From positions 1 to 57,119 of the forward strand of contig JALQBC010000084.1 in assembly GCA_023375675.1 (NCBI GenBank): 57,119 nt of DNA, written 5' to 3'. Of this stretch, positions 33,000-44,738 are shown piece by piece. Below the pieces are notes generated by a model. The model was not told the origin of the DNA. It saw only the letters and a program-made list of their open reading frames with translations, and did no database searches. Numbering within the stretch: the stretch's first letter is position 1; each line of letters begins with the position of its first letter. This DNA comes from Cytospora piceicola. Lineage: Eukaryota; Ascomycota; Sordariomycetes; Diaporthales; Cytosporaceae. The position numbers were made by a program, and so were the translations under genes.

Positions 33000-34622
33000 T
33001 GGTGCATCGCATGAACAAGCTTGGTCTGAAGGATCTCGTCGGGCCGCGACGCAGCGGCCCAGGAGGGCCGGTAGGACAGCATGGTCGAAGACCTTGGAGA
33101 CGCGCCTGTCCACGGGAACAGCGGCTGCGCGGGCTGTGTGGTTCGTCGATATCGAGGTGCCAGGGGCTGCCAGGCGACACCCGGCTCTTGACCTTCCAAT
33201 GCTTTTGGGTCCCGATGGCTACTTCTCTATGCTGGAGCTCCGTTGCGCATCCGCGGATGTGCCGCCGAACGGCTGGGCCGTGTCTCAGTCCTGCGGCCCT
33301 TTCTCTTGGGCCTTCTTGGGCGGCTCCACCCAATCTGGGGTACGCTCAAGCTTCGGTCCGTCGACGAGCACTTGTTTGATGCGACGAGTAATGAGGCCTT
33401 TGCTTCTCAGCTCGGCCAGTGCCACGACCCAGAAAGCATCCAAGGTGTCCTCAGCAGCAGACATGGCATCGAACTTTGCCTTGTTAGGTCGTTTGTCGAT
33501 AGGGTACCTCATCCGGGCCAACTCAGCGCCGAGCTTGCACGTAGGGGTTGACAGCAAAGGCGAACAGTGTCTTCATTGTCTCCGCCGTGTTTCTATGCTG
33601 ACCATTGTTTTGCTTGGCTGTCTTGCGATCAGAAATGACTGGAATGGTTCGATCTGGCAGGGATACTCAGACACGATACCGATATTGGGGAACTCACGAG
33701 AAAGCGGACGTGAGATGAGCTCGCGCCAGACGGGATCAGAGGCGATGCTTCCAAAGTCCTCGATGGAGGTTTGTAAGGCCATATTCGCGCGCCTTTAAGG
33801 CTTTACCTTGAGACTCACCAAGTAGAGGTAGTCCGCCTCGTGGCTCCAGATCGAATAAGATCAAGGCTCTCCATTCCGCCGCACGATGTGGATGGCTTCA
33901 GTGTTGTGCGAGGCGACTCGAACCAGGTGTTGTAAGGGCGGTGAAAGTCCTGCCCGCTGGAAGATACTCCTTAAGGGGTTCTCGACAAAACGTTGGGACT
34001 GGAACAGGAGTGAATAGATAGCCATAGCCAACTGCGGAGAAGCTCAACTTCAGGAATGACTCCAGCGCTGTCAAACGGACTCTCCTTGAGTCCGACAAGA
34101 CGGGCGACCTTGTCATGTAAGAAACCCCAGATCTCAACCGCGGGCACAGTAACTGAATAGCACCCGGATGACCTGAGCTATGAGGTCGCTGCGGCCGTTG
34201 GCTGTGGCTAGTGCTGGGTGCCGTTGTCCAAAACCGTCAAGTAAGAGCTCGGGGCGCCCTTCGTACATTTCCAGGAGCATCGTGGCAAAGGTCCCAGGTA
34301 CTACATGCATTGTCTGGAGGGTATCCTTGGCCTCGGCATATAATTCGCTTCATCTTCTTCTCGTCGCCACCGGCTTCCAGCATAGCATCGTGTAAGATTA
34401 ACACTCGAGAACTTGATGGACGGGGAACGACCAGTGCGATGATCATGGCTACGACATTAATAGGGCTGCCTTGTTGACCGATTTCAGGGCTGTCCGCTTA
34501 CATTCCAAAGCGGTTCTCTGCCTCGTTCATCTGTCGGGCACTCTCTCTACCTGCGCCATGGCAAGTCTGACGAAATCGTCCGCACTCATCCCATTGATGA
34601 TGGGTGGAGTAATGTTGAATTC
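33000..34622 (-). pseudogene. Decayed protein-coding gene, multiple frameshifts
   Basis: The minus strand carries a string of well-formed protein pieces in changing frames, in one consistent order. In order they are NITPPIINGMSADDFVRLAM (about 34620-34560), SSSRVLILHDAMLEAGGDEK (34415-34350), ELYAEAKDTLQTMHVVPGTF and ELLLDGFGQRHPALATANGR (34346-34180), EIWGFLHDKVARLVGLKESP (34138-34080), QHLVRVASHNTEAIHIVRRN (33930-33870), DFGSIASDPVWRELISRPLS (33755-33695), LFAFAVNPYVQARR (near 33550), and MRYPIDKRPNKAKFDAMSAA then LDAFWVVALAELRSKGLITR (33515-33390). Successive pieces are separated by one- or two-base frame changes or by stop codons, not by recognisable introns. It is therefore read as a recently inactivated gene. 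Base composition is not AT-shifted, so RIP is not the obvious cause. I do not recognise the family. Confidence 0.6.
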
Positions 34623-35075
34623 TTGGCCCAGATGTCGACCAGGGAGACGCGTTTGCCTTATAATCTGTAGGCGGATAGATGCATCTCATGCAATCGATCA
34701 CCTCCCAGAAGTACTCAAGTACCAAGGTACTCCACCTCGTTCCTATACTCATGTGATTTACCAGCAACACTACATATGTCGGCTCTGCTTAGTGCCCTTG
34801 GAAACGATGGGTTGGATGCATAAGTGTCTACGGCCAACTGCAGTAGTCGCTGCCCTTGGTAGTGATGTCTTCACGGAAGGGCCTAGGGCTTAATGTGCTG
34901 CTGTTGAGGTTAAGACCAACGGGGAAAAGCATGTCTTGGGATCAGAGAAAAATACAATGAGGTATCCACAAAAGGTATATGAACTGAGCCGTCCTTCGCA
35001 AACCGATTCGGAAAAACACCTGAAACATAAGTCGTCTGCTCGTCACAAAAACGCTTCAATACAGAGCAAACACAA
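34623..35075. other. Spacer upstream of relic and downstream of NDC80
   Basis: About 0.45 kb. The left part may still belong to the 5' end of the decayed gene. The right part contains the NDC80 3' untranslated region. Nothing else is supported. Confidence 0.35.
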
Positions 35076-37484
35076 TTACTCATCGAGCCTTTGGGTCTCC
35101 TCCGGCAGGTCCTCACTCGCAAGCTCCCTCTCGAGCTCATCTGTGACGAAGCCCTCGTAGTCCTCAAGACTCTTCTGGACGTGCATCTTGAACTTGATGA
35201 CGTCGTTCAACATGCGGGTGATCTCGGTGTGTAGCTCCTCCCGCAGGGAATTGGCCCGAATAGTAAGCTGCTCATACCTGAGGTCATAAGTTAGCACCAG
35301 GGTACCCACGGCACTCCGTCTCCACCAAAGGGCTACTCACTCGATGTTGACATTCATCTCACGCTGCTCCATCAGCTGCACCGAGTCGGAAAGGTTGCCC
35401 CTCATCTTGGCCAACTCCTTCTCCATCTTCTCGATTTGGGCGTCCGACGCCATCCTCTGCGCGTTTGTGACCTCCTTGGTCTTCTCGTGCTCCTCCTCCG
35501 CCGCGCGGACTCGGTGCTCCAGCGCATCGACCTCGTTGCTCTTGTCCTCCATGGCCTCCCTGATGTTGTCAAGCAGCTCGTGGTCCTTCATCATTGTATC
35601 CATGGAATGGCTGCGCCGCTCCGAGATCTCCTTTCGCAGCGCGAGGAAGGCGTTCTTAACTTGACCGCGGAGATCGAGGTTCAGGATGTGAGCGGGTTGG
35701 TAACCCGTGTTGGTGTCAGCGAGCAGTCGCTCGTTCTCGAAGCCGTCTCCGAACGACCCCTTCAGTTGTGATGCTGTGAAGTTTGGACCCTCGTTGACCG
35801 TGACCTTGAGCTCGTAGTCCTTGCCTTTGGCGTTGACTGCACTAGCGGGTATCAGGCCAATCTGGTAGGCTAGGGTATTGTAACGGTCAACCATGCGCTC
35901 GAGATCGTCAAGTTTCCTGCTGGCCTCGACTTCTTTGTCTGCCACCCGTTTCTTGACCTCATCTAGCCGTTGGCTAGCAAATTCGATGCCCTTTTGTAGT
36001 CGTTCCCGTTCTGAAGTCATGCGGTCAATATCCGCCATGCTTATTCCCTGGTCGTCGACTACTTTTTGTAGGTTTCTCCGATCTTCTTCAGCATCGTGCA
36101 GTTCTTGCATCATAGTTTGCAGCTCCTCTTGCAAGACCTGTATCCGGCTCTCGTACTTATCCGACCTTTGCACAGCCAGATTGTTGTACTCCTCGAACTT
36201 GACCCTGTCCTCCTCCATGATCTGGTAGTGGTTGTCAAGCTCTGCCGGGTCCCGTGTCGACCTCTCTACTTCTTCAATCTCCCGCTGCAGTCTCTGATTT
36301 TCTGCTTCCAACATCTTCAGCTCCTTGTGATACTTCGAGTTGGATTTCTCGAAAGCATTCGCCATCATTTCCACATGCGGCGCCAAGACCTTCTCGGCGT
36401 CCTCATCGCCAGTGTCTTCATCCATCGCAAGCCAGTCCCTATATGCCTTGCTGAGGAAGTCGAATATGATGTGGTCGCCCGTCACGTCAACGCCAGCCTC
36501 CAGGCACGCCTCGTCGTAGCGATTTGTCGCGTATGCATCCAGCATTTTCGCCAACTGCAACATCCAGTGAAGCAGGCCCAGGAAAGTGAACCAGTTCTGT
36601 CCGCCGACGGCAGCAATCTGGCTCTTGGTGATGCTCTTCTCGTAGGGGTATCGGAGCTGTTTCAGGAGCGGCGGGACCTCATGGTCGATGTTCTTGAGGA
36701 ACTTGTAGCTAGGGTCGATGCGGTGGTAAAGCCATTGGAACATGTAGACGAAGTCCTTTTGAGTCGGCGACTTCATAACGTTCTGTGACAGCGAGTAGTT
36801 CATCTCCATCTCGAAATTGTTCTGAGCAAGGTAGTCCAGAAGCTCCTGGCCTATCTTCGTCTGGTACGCTCGATCCCTCAAAGGCCGCGGGTCGCGTGGT
36901 ATGCCTGCTGGCTGCGGCGCTTGTTGAAAGAAGCTCTGGTGGCTGCCGATGTGCACATTTGATGAGGTTCGACCACGGTACACACTGCTCCGTCGCTCGC
37001 CTTCGGTGGACGCGCGGCCTGGGATGCCTGCAGGTGTGTAGGACTTGAGGGTATTCGTACTGGCGGGCTGCATGGACATGCGCTTTATGGACGGAGGGCC
37101 CATGTCTGCCAGGTTACCACCGGAGGAAGAACGCGTAAAGAGCGGCTGGGGTGGCCTCGACATTACTAGGGATTGTCTAGATCCCGAGAAAGAGCGAGTG
37201 TGGCCAGACGAGTACGGCGCTCCGCCCATGGACGTGGAATGTGAGCGTTTCATTGCGGACGATGGCTGTGGGATTGCGCTATTGTAGCTAATGCCTCCGA
37301 GAGTCTGTGCGACGACATCAGCGTCAGTACGGTATATAATATGGCAAAGTGTGGCGACGGGGGAGTTGTTGAAGAGGACAAAGTCGGGATTGCGCGAGTG
37401 GGTAATAAAAAGGTTCTACCAGTTACGGGAAGTACTGACCTCTCTCGGCCGGCGCACACTCCACAGGCCGGGTTCTTGCGACAT
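35076..37484 (-). CDS. NDC80: Kinetochore protein Ndc80
   Basis: Three exons on the minus strand: 37484-37440 (45 nt), 37304-35341 and 35277-35076. Introns are 135 and 63 bp and the product is 736 residues. Ndc80 is the microtubule-binding subunit of the outer-kinetochore NDC80 complex with Nuf2, Spc24 and Spc25. The short first exon ([15 protein letters not shown]) joins to [20 protein letters not shown], which is the conserved fungal N-terminus, so the internal ATG at 37253 is not the start. Its donor is the less common GTCAGT. A disordered basic Ser-rich tail covers residues 1-150. The calponin-homology domain starts near 155 ([20 protein letters not shown]) and contains [18 protein letters not shown]. 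Long coiled coil follows from about 325, with the expected break near [16 protein letters not shown]. It is divergent from PEX14 across 415 bp. Confidence 0.95.
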
Positions 37485-37899
37485 TGTCGATATCGCGACG
37501 CTTGAGGAAGTGAGAACTGGATAAAAAGCTGATGAGTGTTGACAAGTCGCGCGACCAGAGTCACAAACGGTTAGAGTCACGTCTGCCACGCCGTCCTATG
37601 TAAATACCCAAAGTCGTGGTGGGTTCCTTGAGCGTCGTGGAGTGAGCCGGTTCGTTGCTGGGATGCGAGTAAACATTGCGCGTGATCCAATCAGCGAGGC
37701 TCTGGAGGGGTTTTGCTGTAGCCGTAGCGGGTGCATTGAATGATGGCCCGTGCGTCTCCTACACCCAACTGACCCAACAGAGAGCCGTTGAACCTCGGCT
37801 TCGGATCACAAGCCGTCGACAACGGTACGATAGTCCGCGATTGTTATTCGATTTGACTGTCTTCTATCGACATGACGCGGGCTGAACAATCTGCCCATC
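37485..37899. promoter_or_regulatory. Divergent NDC80/PEX14 promoter region
   Basis: The 415 bases between the NDC80 and PEX14 start codons must serve both promoters and both 5' leaders. No TATA-like box or known factor site stands out by eye. Whether the two genes are co-regulated cannot be told from sequence. Confidence 0.5.
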
Positions 37900-39200
37900 A
37901 TGACAATTCGTGAGGAAATAGTGGCCTCTGCGGTAAGTCCTCGAGTAGGAACCCACGAGCCACTCCGTTTGCATTACTAACGACGTCACGCAGGCTCAGT
38001 GTAAGTCTCCATGGCGACATGAGGCCATCGCCAGTACCGCGCCATCTGTTGCCCTCCATCGCTAACACACCTCGCACTCCCAGTCCTTCAGGACCCCAGT
38101 GTTGCGGCATCACCAGTTGAGAACCGGATAGCATTCTTGAAGGCCAAGAACCTCACCGAGGAGGAAGTGCACGCCGCACTGGCCCGTGCCGGAGGCGAAC
38201 CCGGGGCACCCTCACCAGCATACACCGCACCCCCAGTTGGCTCTGTGACTGGACAACCACCAGCATATTATGGAGGGTATCCACCCTATGGTTGGCCGCC
38301 ACAGCCTCCTGAGGTGCCCAGGAGGGACTGGAGGGACTGGTTCATCATGGCAACAGTAGTTGGAGGTGTAGGATACGGACTTTACACACTGGGCAAGGTA
38401 CGAAGATGACGACTATGCGGGGGAAAGATGGATGTATAATGGCTTACACATAGCAGAGATACGTCTACCCTCTTGTCGCACCACCGACACCGGAAAGGCT
38501 AGAGTCAGACAAGAAGTCTATCGACGAACAGTTCGAAAAGGCCTTCACACTGGTGGAACAGCTGTCTAAGGACACGGAGGAAATCAAGGCCGCCGAGCAA
38601 CAACGGAACGAGAAGCTGAACAATACGCTGGTTGAGCTGGAGACGGTCATCAGTGAACTCAAGTCCTCTAACAGGAGGAGAGAAGATGAGGCTCAGCGCG
38701 TCCGTGATGATGTCCAGGGGTTGAAGGACTCCATCCCCAAGGCCCTGGACGCACAGAAGAATTCGTCTGATACCAGGCTGCAAGAAGTCAACTCCGAGCT
38801 GAAGAGTCTCAAGACCATCATCAGCCAGCGGATGACCAGTCAACAACCTGCGGTCACCAACAACTATCTCAACCGGCCATCGGCGGCAACACCACCGCCG
38901 ACTGCTTCTCCTGCCCCTGTGTCCACATCAGGCAATGAGAACGCGAATGGTACGGCGAACGGCCAGACTGCCACCGATGACACGCCTAACGGCGGATCGT
39001 CTTTCCAGGGCAATGTCTCAGACACCGGCCGGAGCTCGCCGTTTAGCAGTGGTATATCGGCAGCCGCTGTAAAGATCCCGGAGTGGCAGAGGGCAATGGC
39101 TACCAAGAGGAGTAGCGCATCAATGACGAATAACAGTGTTCCGGACGGTGGCAGTGGATCACAGTCGCAGGCTGAAGCGGGCGGCAGCAGTAGCTCATAA
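37900..39200 (+). CDS. PEX14: Peroxin-14, peroxisomal import docking protein
   Basis: Four exons: 37900-37932, a 7-nt microexon 37994-38000 (GCTCAGT), 38084-38397 and 38457-39200; product 365 residues. Introns are 61, 83 and 59 bp. The first two have clear ACTAAC and GCTAAC branch sites. The joined N-terminus MTIREEIVASAAQFLQDPSV then ENRIAFLKAKNLTEEEV is the Pex14 N-domain that binds Pex5 WxxxF motifs and Pex19. Skipping the microexon would shift the frame and lose FLQDPSV. A Pro/Tyr/Gly-rich linker, a membrane segment near residues 100-118 (FIMATVVGGVGYGLYTLGK), the conserved RYVYPLVAPPTPERLESDKK and a coiled coil to about residue 240 follow. The tail is Ser/Thr/Asn-rich. At the last intron an acceptor three bases earlier would add one Gln. 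The protein acts at the peroxisomal membrane with Pex13/Pex17. Confidence 0.93.
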
Positions 39201-39250
39201 GAGTGCTCATAAGAGTCAAAGCATACAGACTGGCATCAGGAGGCACCCGG

Positions 39251-39320
39251 GTGTGGTATGTGGTATATGATATATGGTATATGGTATGTGGTATGTAATA
39301 CCTATGTGGTATATGGTAGG
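39251..39320 (+). repeat. GGTATATG-type microsatellite
   Basis: Imperfect repeats of GGTATATG and GGTATGTG over 70 bases, just downstream of PEX14. This is a simple tandem repeat by inspection. Confidence 0.85.
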
Positions 39321-40990
39321 GTAATGTGACCGAGCCCGAACAGTATTAGAGGTGATCAGAAAGGTTCAATCAATGCTGCAACTACGGGCTAGGGATTTTC
39401 GGGCCTTTGCAGTTTCTTTGCCCATATTTCATTACAAATGCCTCTGCGTCGGGGGCTCCTAACAACGTTTACTCCCTCATTCTGACTTCCTATCAATCTG
39501 TCGTTGGATGATAAAATGCCTATCAAACACCACAATGGAAGTCTGCTTCACTGTGCCTGTGCCAGAGCCCGGGGACAAGATTCCTGAAGAGTATAGTTAT
39601 TCAAGACCGACCGATGCGGGCCTGCCGAGTGGGAATCTGCACTGCTGCACGACAATATACCCACCATAGTGTGGCTTTGCCATACTCGCCATAAATAGAG
39701 TCGTCTCCTATTTACTTGAGCACCTTTTGTAACCACTGAGGGGCGCCAGTCGCAAAGCAAAGGAAGAAGGATTTCAGGAACGGAAAGCACAACAGGGGGA
39801 AGGATTTACAACGATACGACGCCAGAGCATGGATTATTGTTTCCAGGGATCAGCGGTCCAGCGATGGAAATTCCTAACGATGGTGCCCCCAAGCGGTGAC
39901 GGTAAACTGGGTTTGGCTGGCTTGGGCGGCAGCAGCGCGGTGGCTGGGGACTGGTGGAGGGGCAGCTGCTGCCAACTGACCGGGATCCCCATTGGCATCA
40001 TAAATCTTGGTTTCCAGGCACCGTAATTTAACAATGCGTCACAGGTCCAGGGCCCACTCAGAAAGGCTTGACAGAAAAGCAGACAAGGTTCTGGATGGGA
40101 CGGCTGGACGGGAACGGGACATGTGTGGGATGGGCGTCAATATCGAGATGATCAATTGGAAAGTAAAACACCGTGAAGAAGCCGAACTAGCAACGGCCTC
40201 GACCTCTTATTGTTTGACAGCAGAACGGTTTTGTTGCAAGAAGGATCAATCAATTTGGTTGGATGTCGAACTGCGACCAAAGTGAGACAAGACGAGCAAG
40301 CCATCGAAATCAAGGTCGATACCGTGATCCTCACAGTACGGGCGTACCTACACTAGGTACACACAACCAGCTAGGAACCTGGTGGCTATCGTCCGTAGAC
40401 CGTGACAGTTGCGGTTAGAGCCTCGGAAACGTAGAAGGACCCGCCCGGTTAGGTATGCAAGTGGTTAGGTAGAGGGAAGTGTGGGGAGATCTCCACCAAC
40501 AGCCCACAACTCAGCTCATAAGTGGCTGGCGATAAGAGTCGATAAGCCCCATCACTGGAGCAACGGGGCGATTATTTGGCGCCTGTGAGGTCCGTGTTGT
40601 GGGAAAACGGAGACGGATGCCTGACTCTCAGGCTCTCTCACAGTGATCAAGCTGACCACAGTACCTACCTGCGTAACTGAAAACGCCCAAGTACCTGTAA
40701 GTTGCGCTCTCTCTTCTTGACCTCGCTTGTGATCCATCGGGAGCCGTATCGTTGCTTTACAACCTCGATGTAATCAACTGAGCATCATCTCATCTTCCTT
40801 TGGGTCGTCGCGTCGCGTCCTTCGTCAACCAAGATCAACCCACTCTCCCAGTGTGCCCATATCCTGAATCAATTGAATTGAAACTGATCCATCCATCTTT
40901 CAAAGTTTCTTGCTCTTTTTTGCAACCACAACCGCAACCGCAACCGTAACTGCAGCAGCATCAGCATCAGCACCAGCATCAGCAAAAGCC

Positions 40991-41008
40991 ATGGCATATG
41001 ATCATTAG
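40991..41008 (+). promoter_or_regulatory. Possible upstream open reading frame
   Basis: A six-codon frame (ATG GCA TAT GAT CAT TAG) with the favourable context GCCATGG lies 234 bases before the GBD/FH3 start codon. If the transcript starts upstream of it, it could dampen translation. The transcription start is not known from sequence. Confidence 0.3.
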
Positions 41009-41242
41009 AGAGAAAACATTGGACGAACAGGCAAAAATATTGCTGGTATCCATATTGAATGAATTACATCACGTTTCCATTCTATTTTTCGTCAATTCTC
41101 AATTCTCGTTCTCCATTGTTTCCACTCTCCAACGAATAACCCAATCATTCCCATTTCCATCTCTATTCCCACTTTTCTCTCTTCTCTCTCTATTCGGTAC
41201 ATACATACGGCCTACATATACAGCCAGCCAGGAGGCAACAGC

Positions 41243-43879
41243 ATGGCTGCAATCCACAAGGCTGGTGGCTACAGCTTCTCAGAACGTCGACAGCAGTACG
41301 AACAAAACAGACATTCAGCTGGCGCCGCACCTCCGTCATGCATGCATAGGCATAACAGTATTGACGGCGTCAATCTCCCCTCTTCACCCCACCCTTCCAC
41401 TCTGTCGGGCAACCAGCTGCAAGACCGAGACAGCAGGCCCAGTAATCACAGACCACCATACATGGCCTCCCAGAAGCTGTCAATTAACACCCACGCTCTT
41501 GGCCTTCGCCAGCAGAACAGCCACTTTGCCAGCCCCCACTCACCAACCAAGACTCCTCGCGACGCCATCAACAACAACGGATTGGACAGCCCTAGGTCTC
41601 CAACAAAAGGTAGTCTGGCAACCCTTTCCGCTAAGTTTTCCAAAGACAAGACCACCAGGGAGACCTCGCCGAAGAAGCCCAAACCCACAAACCTAGGCGG
41701 ACTTCTGTCTCGCCCCAGGTCATCCAAGAATTTGGCAAAGTTAGCCGCGGATCCCCAAGGCAAGAATAAAGAAAATAGAAAACCATCAGACCCAGCAGAT
41801 TCACCTCCAACCCCGATCTATGCTCAGTTCATTGGCAGAGGATTTGGGCAAACGGCTTCGGTCCCTAACTCACCGTACGATATGTCTCTTGATCCCTTCA
41901 CCCACACCAATCTACTGAACATCAACAACTCATTCCGGCCGCAAGCATCAGATGGATACCCTGGACTGAAGCAACGTCCCAATTCCTTCCAGCCCCAATA
42001 CTCCTCGAAGCCCGATCTCCTGGCGCCAATGGACGACAGTACGGAAGACCGAGGCAGGTCCAAAGCGGATGAGCCGCAAGAAAGCCAGCGTCCTTCGACC
42101 TGGGCCAAAGGGCGGTCCATATCGCGCGCTCGAGTCCTCTCGGCTATTTCGAGTCTAGGAGGTCAAAAACCTAAGTCGCCCTCTCCCCCACCCCAGGAAC
42201 CGAGCACGCCACAGTTTAATCCCAAGGACATCGACAAGCACCTGGAGGCCATGCTGGATCGGCGCAACATCCCTGAAAATCAGCGGTACAAGATGCGGAA
42301 CTTGAACGACACGGTCAAGATGGAGTTCGTCAGACAGGATTGGGCGGAAAGCGAAGGAAAGAATCTGGTTCGCCCACCGACTAACGAAAGCGACGACCTT
42401 TCTGCGGATAACAGCAGGGAGTCGGTGCGCGATACCGAGAAGAAGCAGTCTCGTGGAAGGAGTTTCACCTTCACGCGGAATAGTTGGAAGATCGGAGGCT
42501 CGCCATCCAAGGGCAAGAAGAAAGAGCCCTCTGTCAAAGGCCACGCCAGGAACAAGTCGGCGGACAGTACGGTCAGTGAGAGACCGCCTTCCGCTGGGTC
42601 GTACTCCAGCAATGGCATTATGGCCAAAGTCACCGGCCAGCAGCCGTCCGACTTTGTAAACTACCTCCGCAAGGTCCAGAAACCCGAGTTTGTGGAAGTC
42701 GGAAAGCTCCACAAGCTACGTCTTTTATTACGGAATGAGCGCGTTGCCTGGACCGAGGACTTCATCAAGCAGGGCGGCATGAAGGAGATTGTTGGTCTCC
42801 TGCATCGAATCATGGAGGTTGAGTGGAGGTAAGTTTGTGACCTGCCTTGTAAATGACCCACCTAACTGACCTTGGTTCCGTTCAGGGAGGAGCATGAAGA
42901 TGCTCTGCTTCATGAAAACCTACTCTGCTTGAAGGCATTGTGCACGACCGCATTGGCCTTGCAGTATCTCCATTCTATCCAGGAGACCCTCTTTCCGGCC
43001 CTGCTCCGTATGATTTTCGACCCGGAGAAGAAAGGGCCAAGCGAGTTTACCACACGGAATATCATCACTTCGGTGCTGTTTACTTACATCCAACGCGGTA
43101 CCCCCCAGGAGCGCTTGACGAGAGCCCGTACGGTGCTCTCTTATCTCCACGACCCACAGGCAAAGGAGGATGAGCGGCCGGTCGACTTTGTCATGGAGAT
43201 GAGACGAGAGAGACCATACCGCGTTTGGAATAAGGAAGTGGTCAACGTCACGAAGGAAGTCTTCTGGATCTTTCTCCACCAGCTTAACGTCGTTGCATTA
43301 CCGCCAGGCCACAAGTCTTCCGAGGACATTCGGAGTACAGCCAGCAACACTGATACAGCTACAGTATCTAGCAGCAAACGAGCGCCGAACGCCTCGACTA
43401 CTAATGATCCACTCGCCTACATGACCTGCCACTTCCCCCAGGAGCGCCCGCCCGTCCCCGCCGCACCCTACGTTGGAGGCGTCGAGTGGGATGCTACGAA
43501 CTACTTGGCATCGCACCTGGATATCATGAACGCCATCCTAGCGTGCACGCCGACAAAGAGCGAACGGAACACCCTGCGAGAGGAATTCCGCATCTCTGGC
43601 TGGGAACGATGCCTTGGCGGCAGCCTACGTCTCTGCAAGGAGAAGTTTTACCCTGCTGTGCACGATGCTCTTCGCACATGGGTCGCCGCGGCGGCTGATG
43701 ATGGCTGGGACGTGCGAGATGTGAGGTATGGTCCGCCACCCGAGTCGCGCAACACCTCGCCCAAGAAAGCTGCGGGAGGGGCGGGAGGAAAGAAGAAGGT
43801 GGCAGAAGAACCGCCGCCACGACTAGAGATGCCGAAGCTTGACTTTATGCTTGATGGGCCGCTTTCTGCTGCCCCTTAG
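41243..43879 (+). CDS. Formin-type GBD/FH3 domain protein lacking FH1/FH2
   Basis: Two exons, 41243-42828 and 42886-43879, with a 57-bp intron (GTAAGT, branch CCTAACTGAC, acceptor TTCAG); product 859 residues. Residues 1-320 are disordered, rich in Ser, Pro and Asn with SPTK-like motifs (possible proline-directed kinase sites). From about 328 (DIDKHLEAMLDRRNIPENQR) a Rho-GTPase-binding/FH3 armadillo region resembling diaphanous formins runs to about 770. It includes VGKLHKLRLLLRNERVAWTE, GGMKEIVGLLHRIMEVEWRE and LHENLLCLKALCTTALALQY. A Lys/Pro-rich tail ends the protein. The FH1 and FH2 actin-nucleating parts of a formin are absent, and the stop codon is followed by ordinary intergenic sequence. 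It may bind a Rho-type GTPase in polarity or cell-wall signalling. Separate GBD/FH3 proteins occur in ascomycetes, and I know no settled name. Confidence 0.85.
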
Positions 43880-44738
43880 TGGGAGGATGAGAAGTGGGCG
43901 AAATGGTTCGATGATGCGATATTACGGATTATGGAGAATTGCCCTTTGTCGGGATGAGCTACTCTTCCCCGCCAATGTCGAGCAGCGTGTGACGGATGGT
44001 AGAGAGGTACGCGAGATCAGCATGGACGAGTACCGCGGCCATGGTCGGCCATCATAGTGGGCGCGAGGAGTTTGGAAAGGAAAATAACGACGACGAACAA
44101 CTGCACAAATCGTCGATCGTTTGGAACATTGGGATGGATGGAGGCATAGGACGCGTTTTTCCTGGTTTCGGGATTTCTGTTTCGCCTCCATACTCGGGGC
44201 TCTTGCAGGTGGCCATCCGCACTCAGGAGTCATACATGGAAGGACGGTCATTTTGCTTCTGCTCTTTTGCGGGGCGGGTATAATACACGAGTACATAGAT
44301 GTCAGCTCTTACAGGAGGAGATGGCCTCTCCACCGGGGATGGATGTAGTAAGGGGAAAGGGGGTTCTCGTGTGTTTGCAGCTGCTCATGAGGAAATGTCT
44401 AACGAATGTAACGAACTTAAGCATAGATACAATAGTATTGTCTCTTTGATATTGATTTGCCTCTACTGTGATATAAATGTCCCCAAAGCTGCTCCTAGGT
44501 TGCCTTGTGCTGTATGACCCGAGGACTTGGCTAGTACCAAGACCAGGACGCGGGATCCCGAGACATCGGAACTCCCGAAGCTTCAAGACAAGCCCCACCA
44601 AGAATGACGACCGCGGGGGAGCCTTGTGATGCTTGTTGTCTCAACTCTCCATCCCACTTCCTCCCCGCCCTTGACTTTCCAGACGAAGCCCAACAACAAG
44701 AACGAAAATCATCCGTCGCACAGAGCCACCTCTCCAAC
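43880..44738. other. Intergenic region
   Basis: About 0.86 kb containing the GBD/FH3 3' untranslated region and the VPS25 promoter. An in-frame ATG at 44604 would extend VPS25 by 45 residues that do not resemble the family. No other gene is seen. Confidence 0.45.

Larger units (their letters stand above)
39201..41242. other. Intergenic region and long 5' leader
   Basis: About 2 kb with no supportable gene. A GGTATATG/GGTATGTG microsatellite lies at 39251-39320. TACCTA-type words occur at 40344-40360 and near 40665-40695. From about 40860 the sequence looks like a transcribed leader: CAACCG repeats and CAGCAT repeats at 40930-40985, a short upstream open frame at 40991, then pyrimidine-rich sequence to the start codon at 41243. 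Confidence 0.45.

Noticed and set aside
32758..33798. Plus-strand open frame of 346 codons
   Set aside because: Its translation is low-complexity and unrelated to any family, while the minus strand of the same DNA gives well-formed, ordered protein pieces.
37251..37253. NDC80 start at the ATG inside the long exon
   Set aside because: The upstream 15-codon exon plus a good acceptor restores the conserved N-terminus, so the true start is at 37484.
44604..44738. Upstream ATG start for VPS25
   Set aside because: It would add 45 residues with no family similarity; Vps25 proteins begin close to the FQFPP motif.
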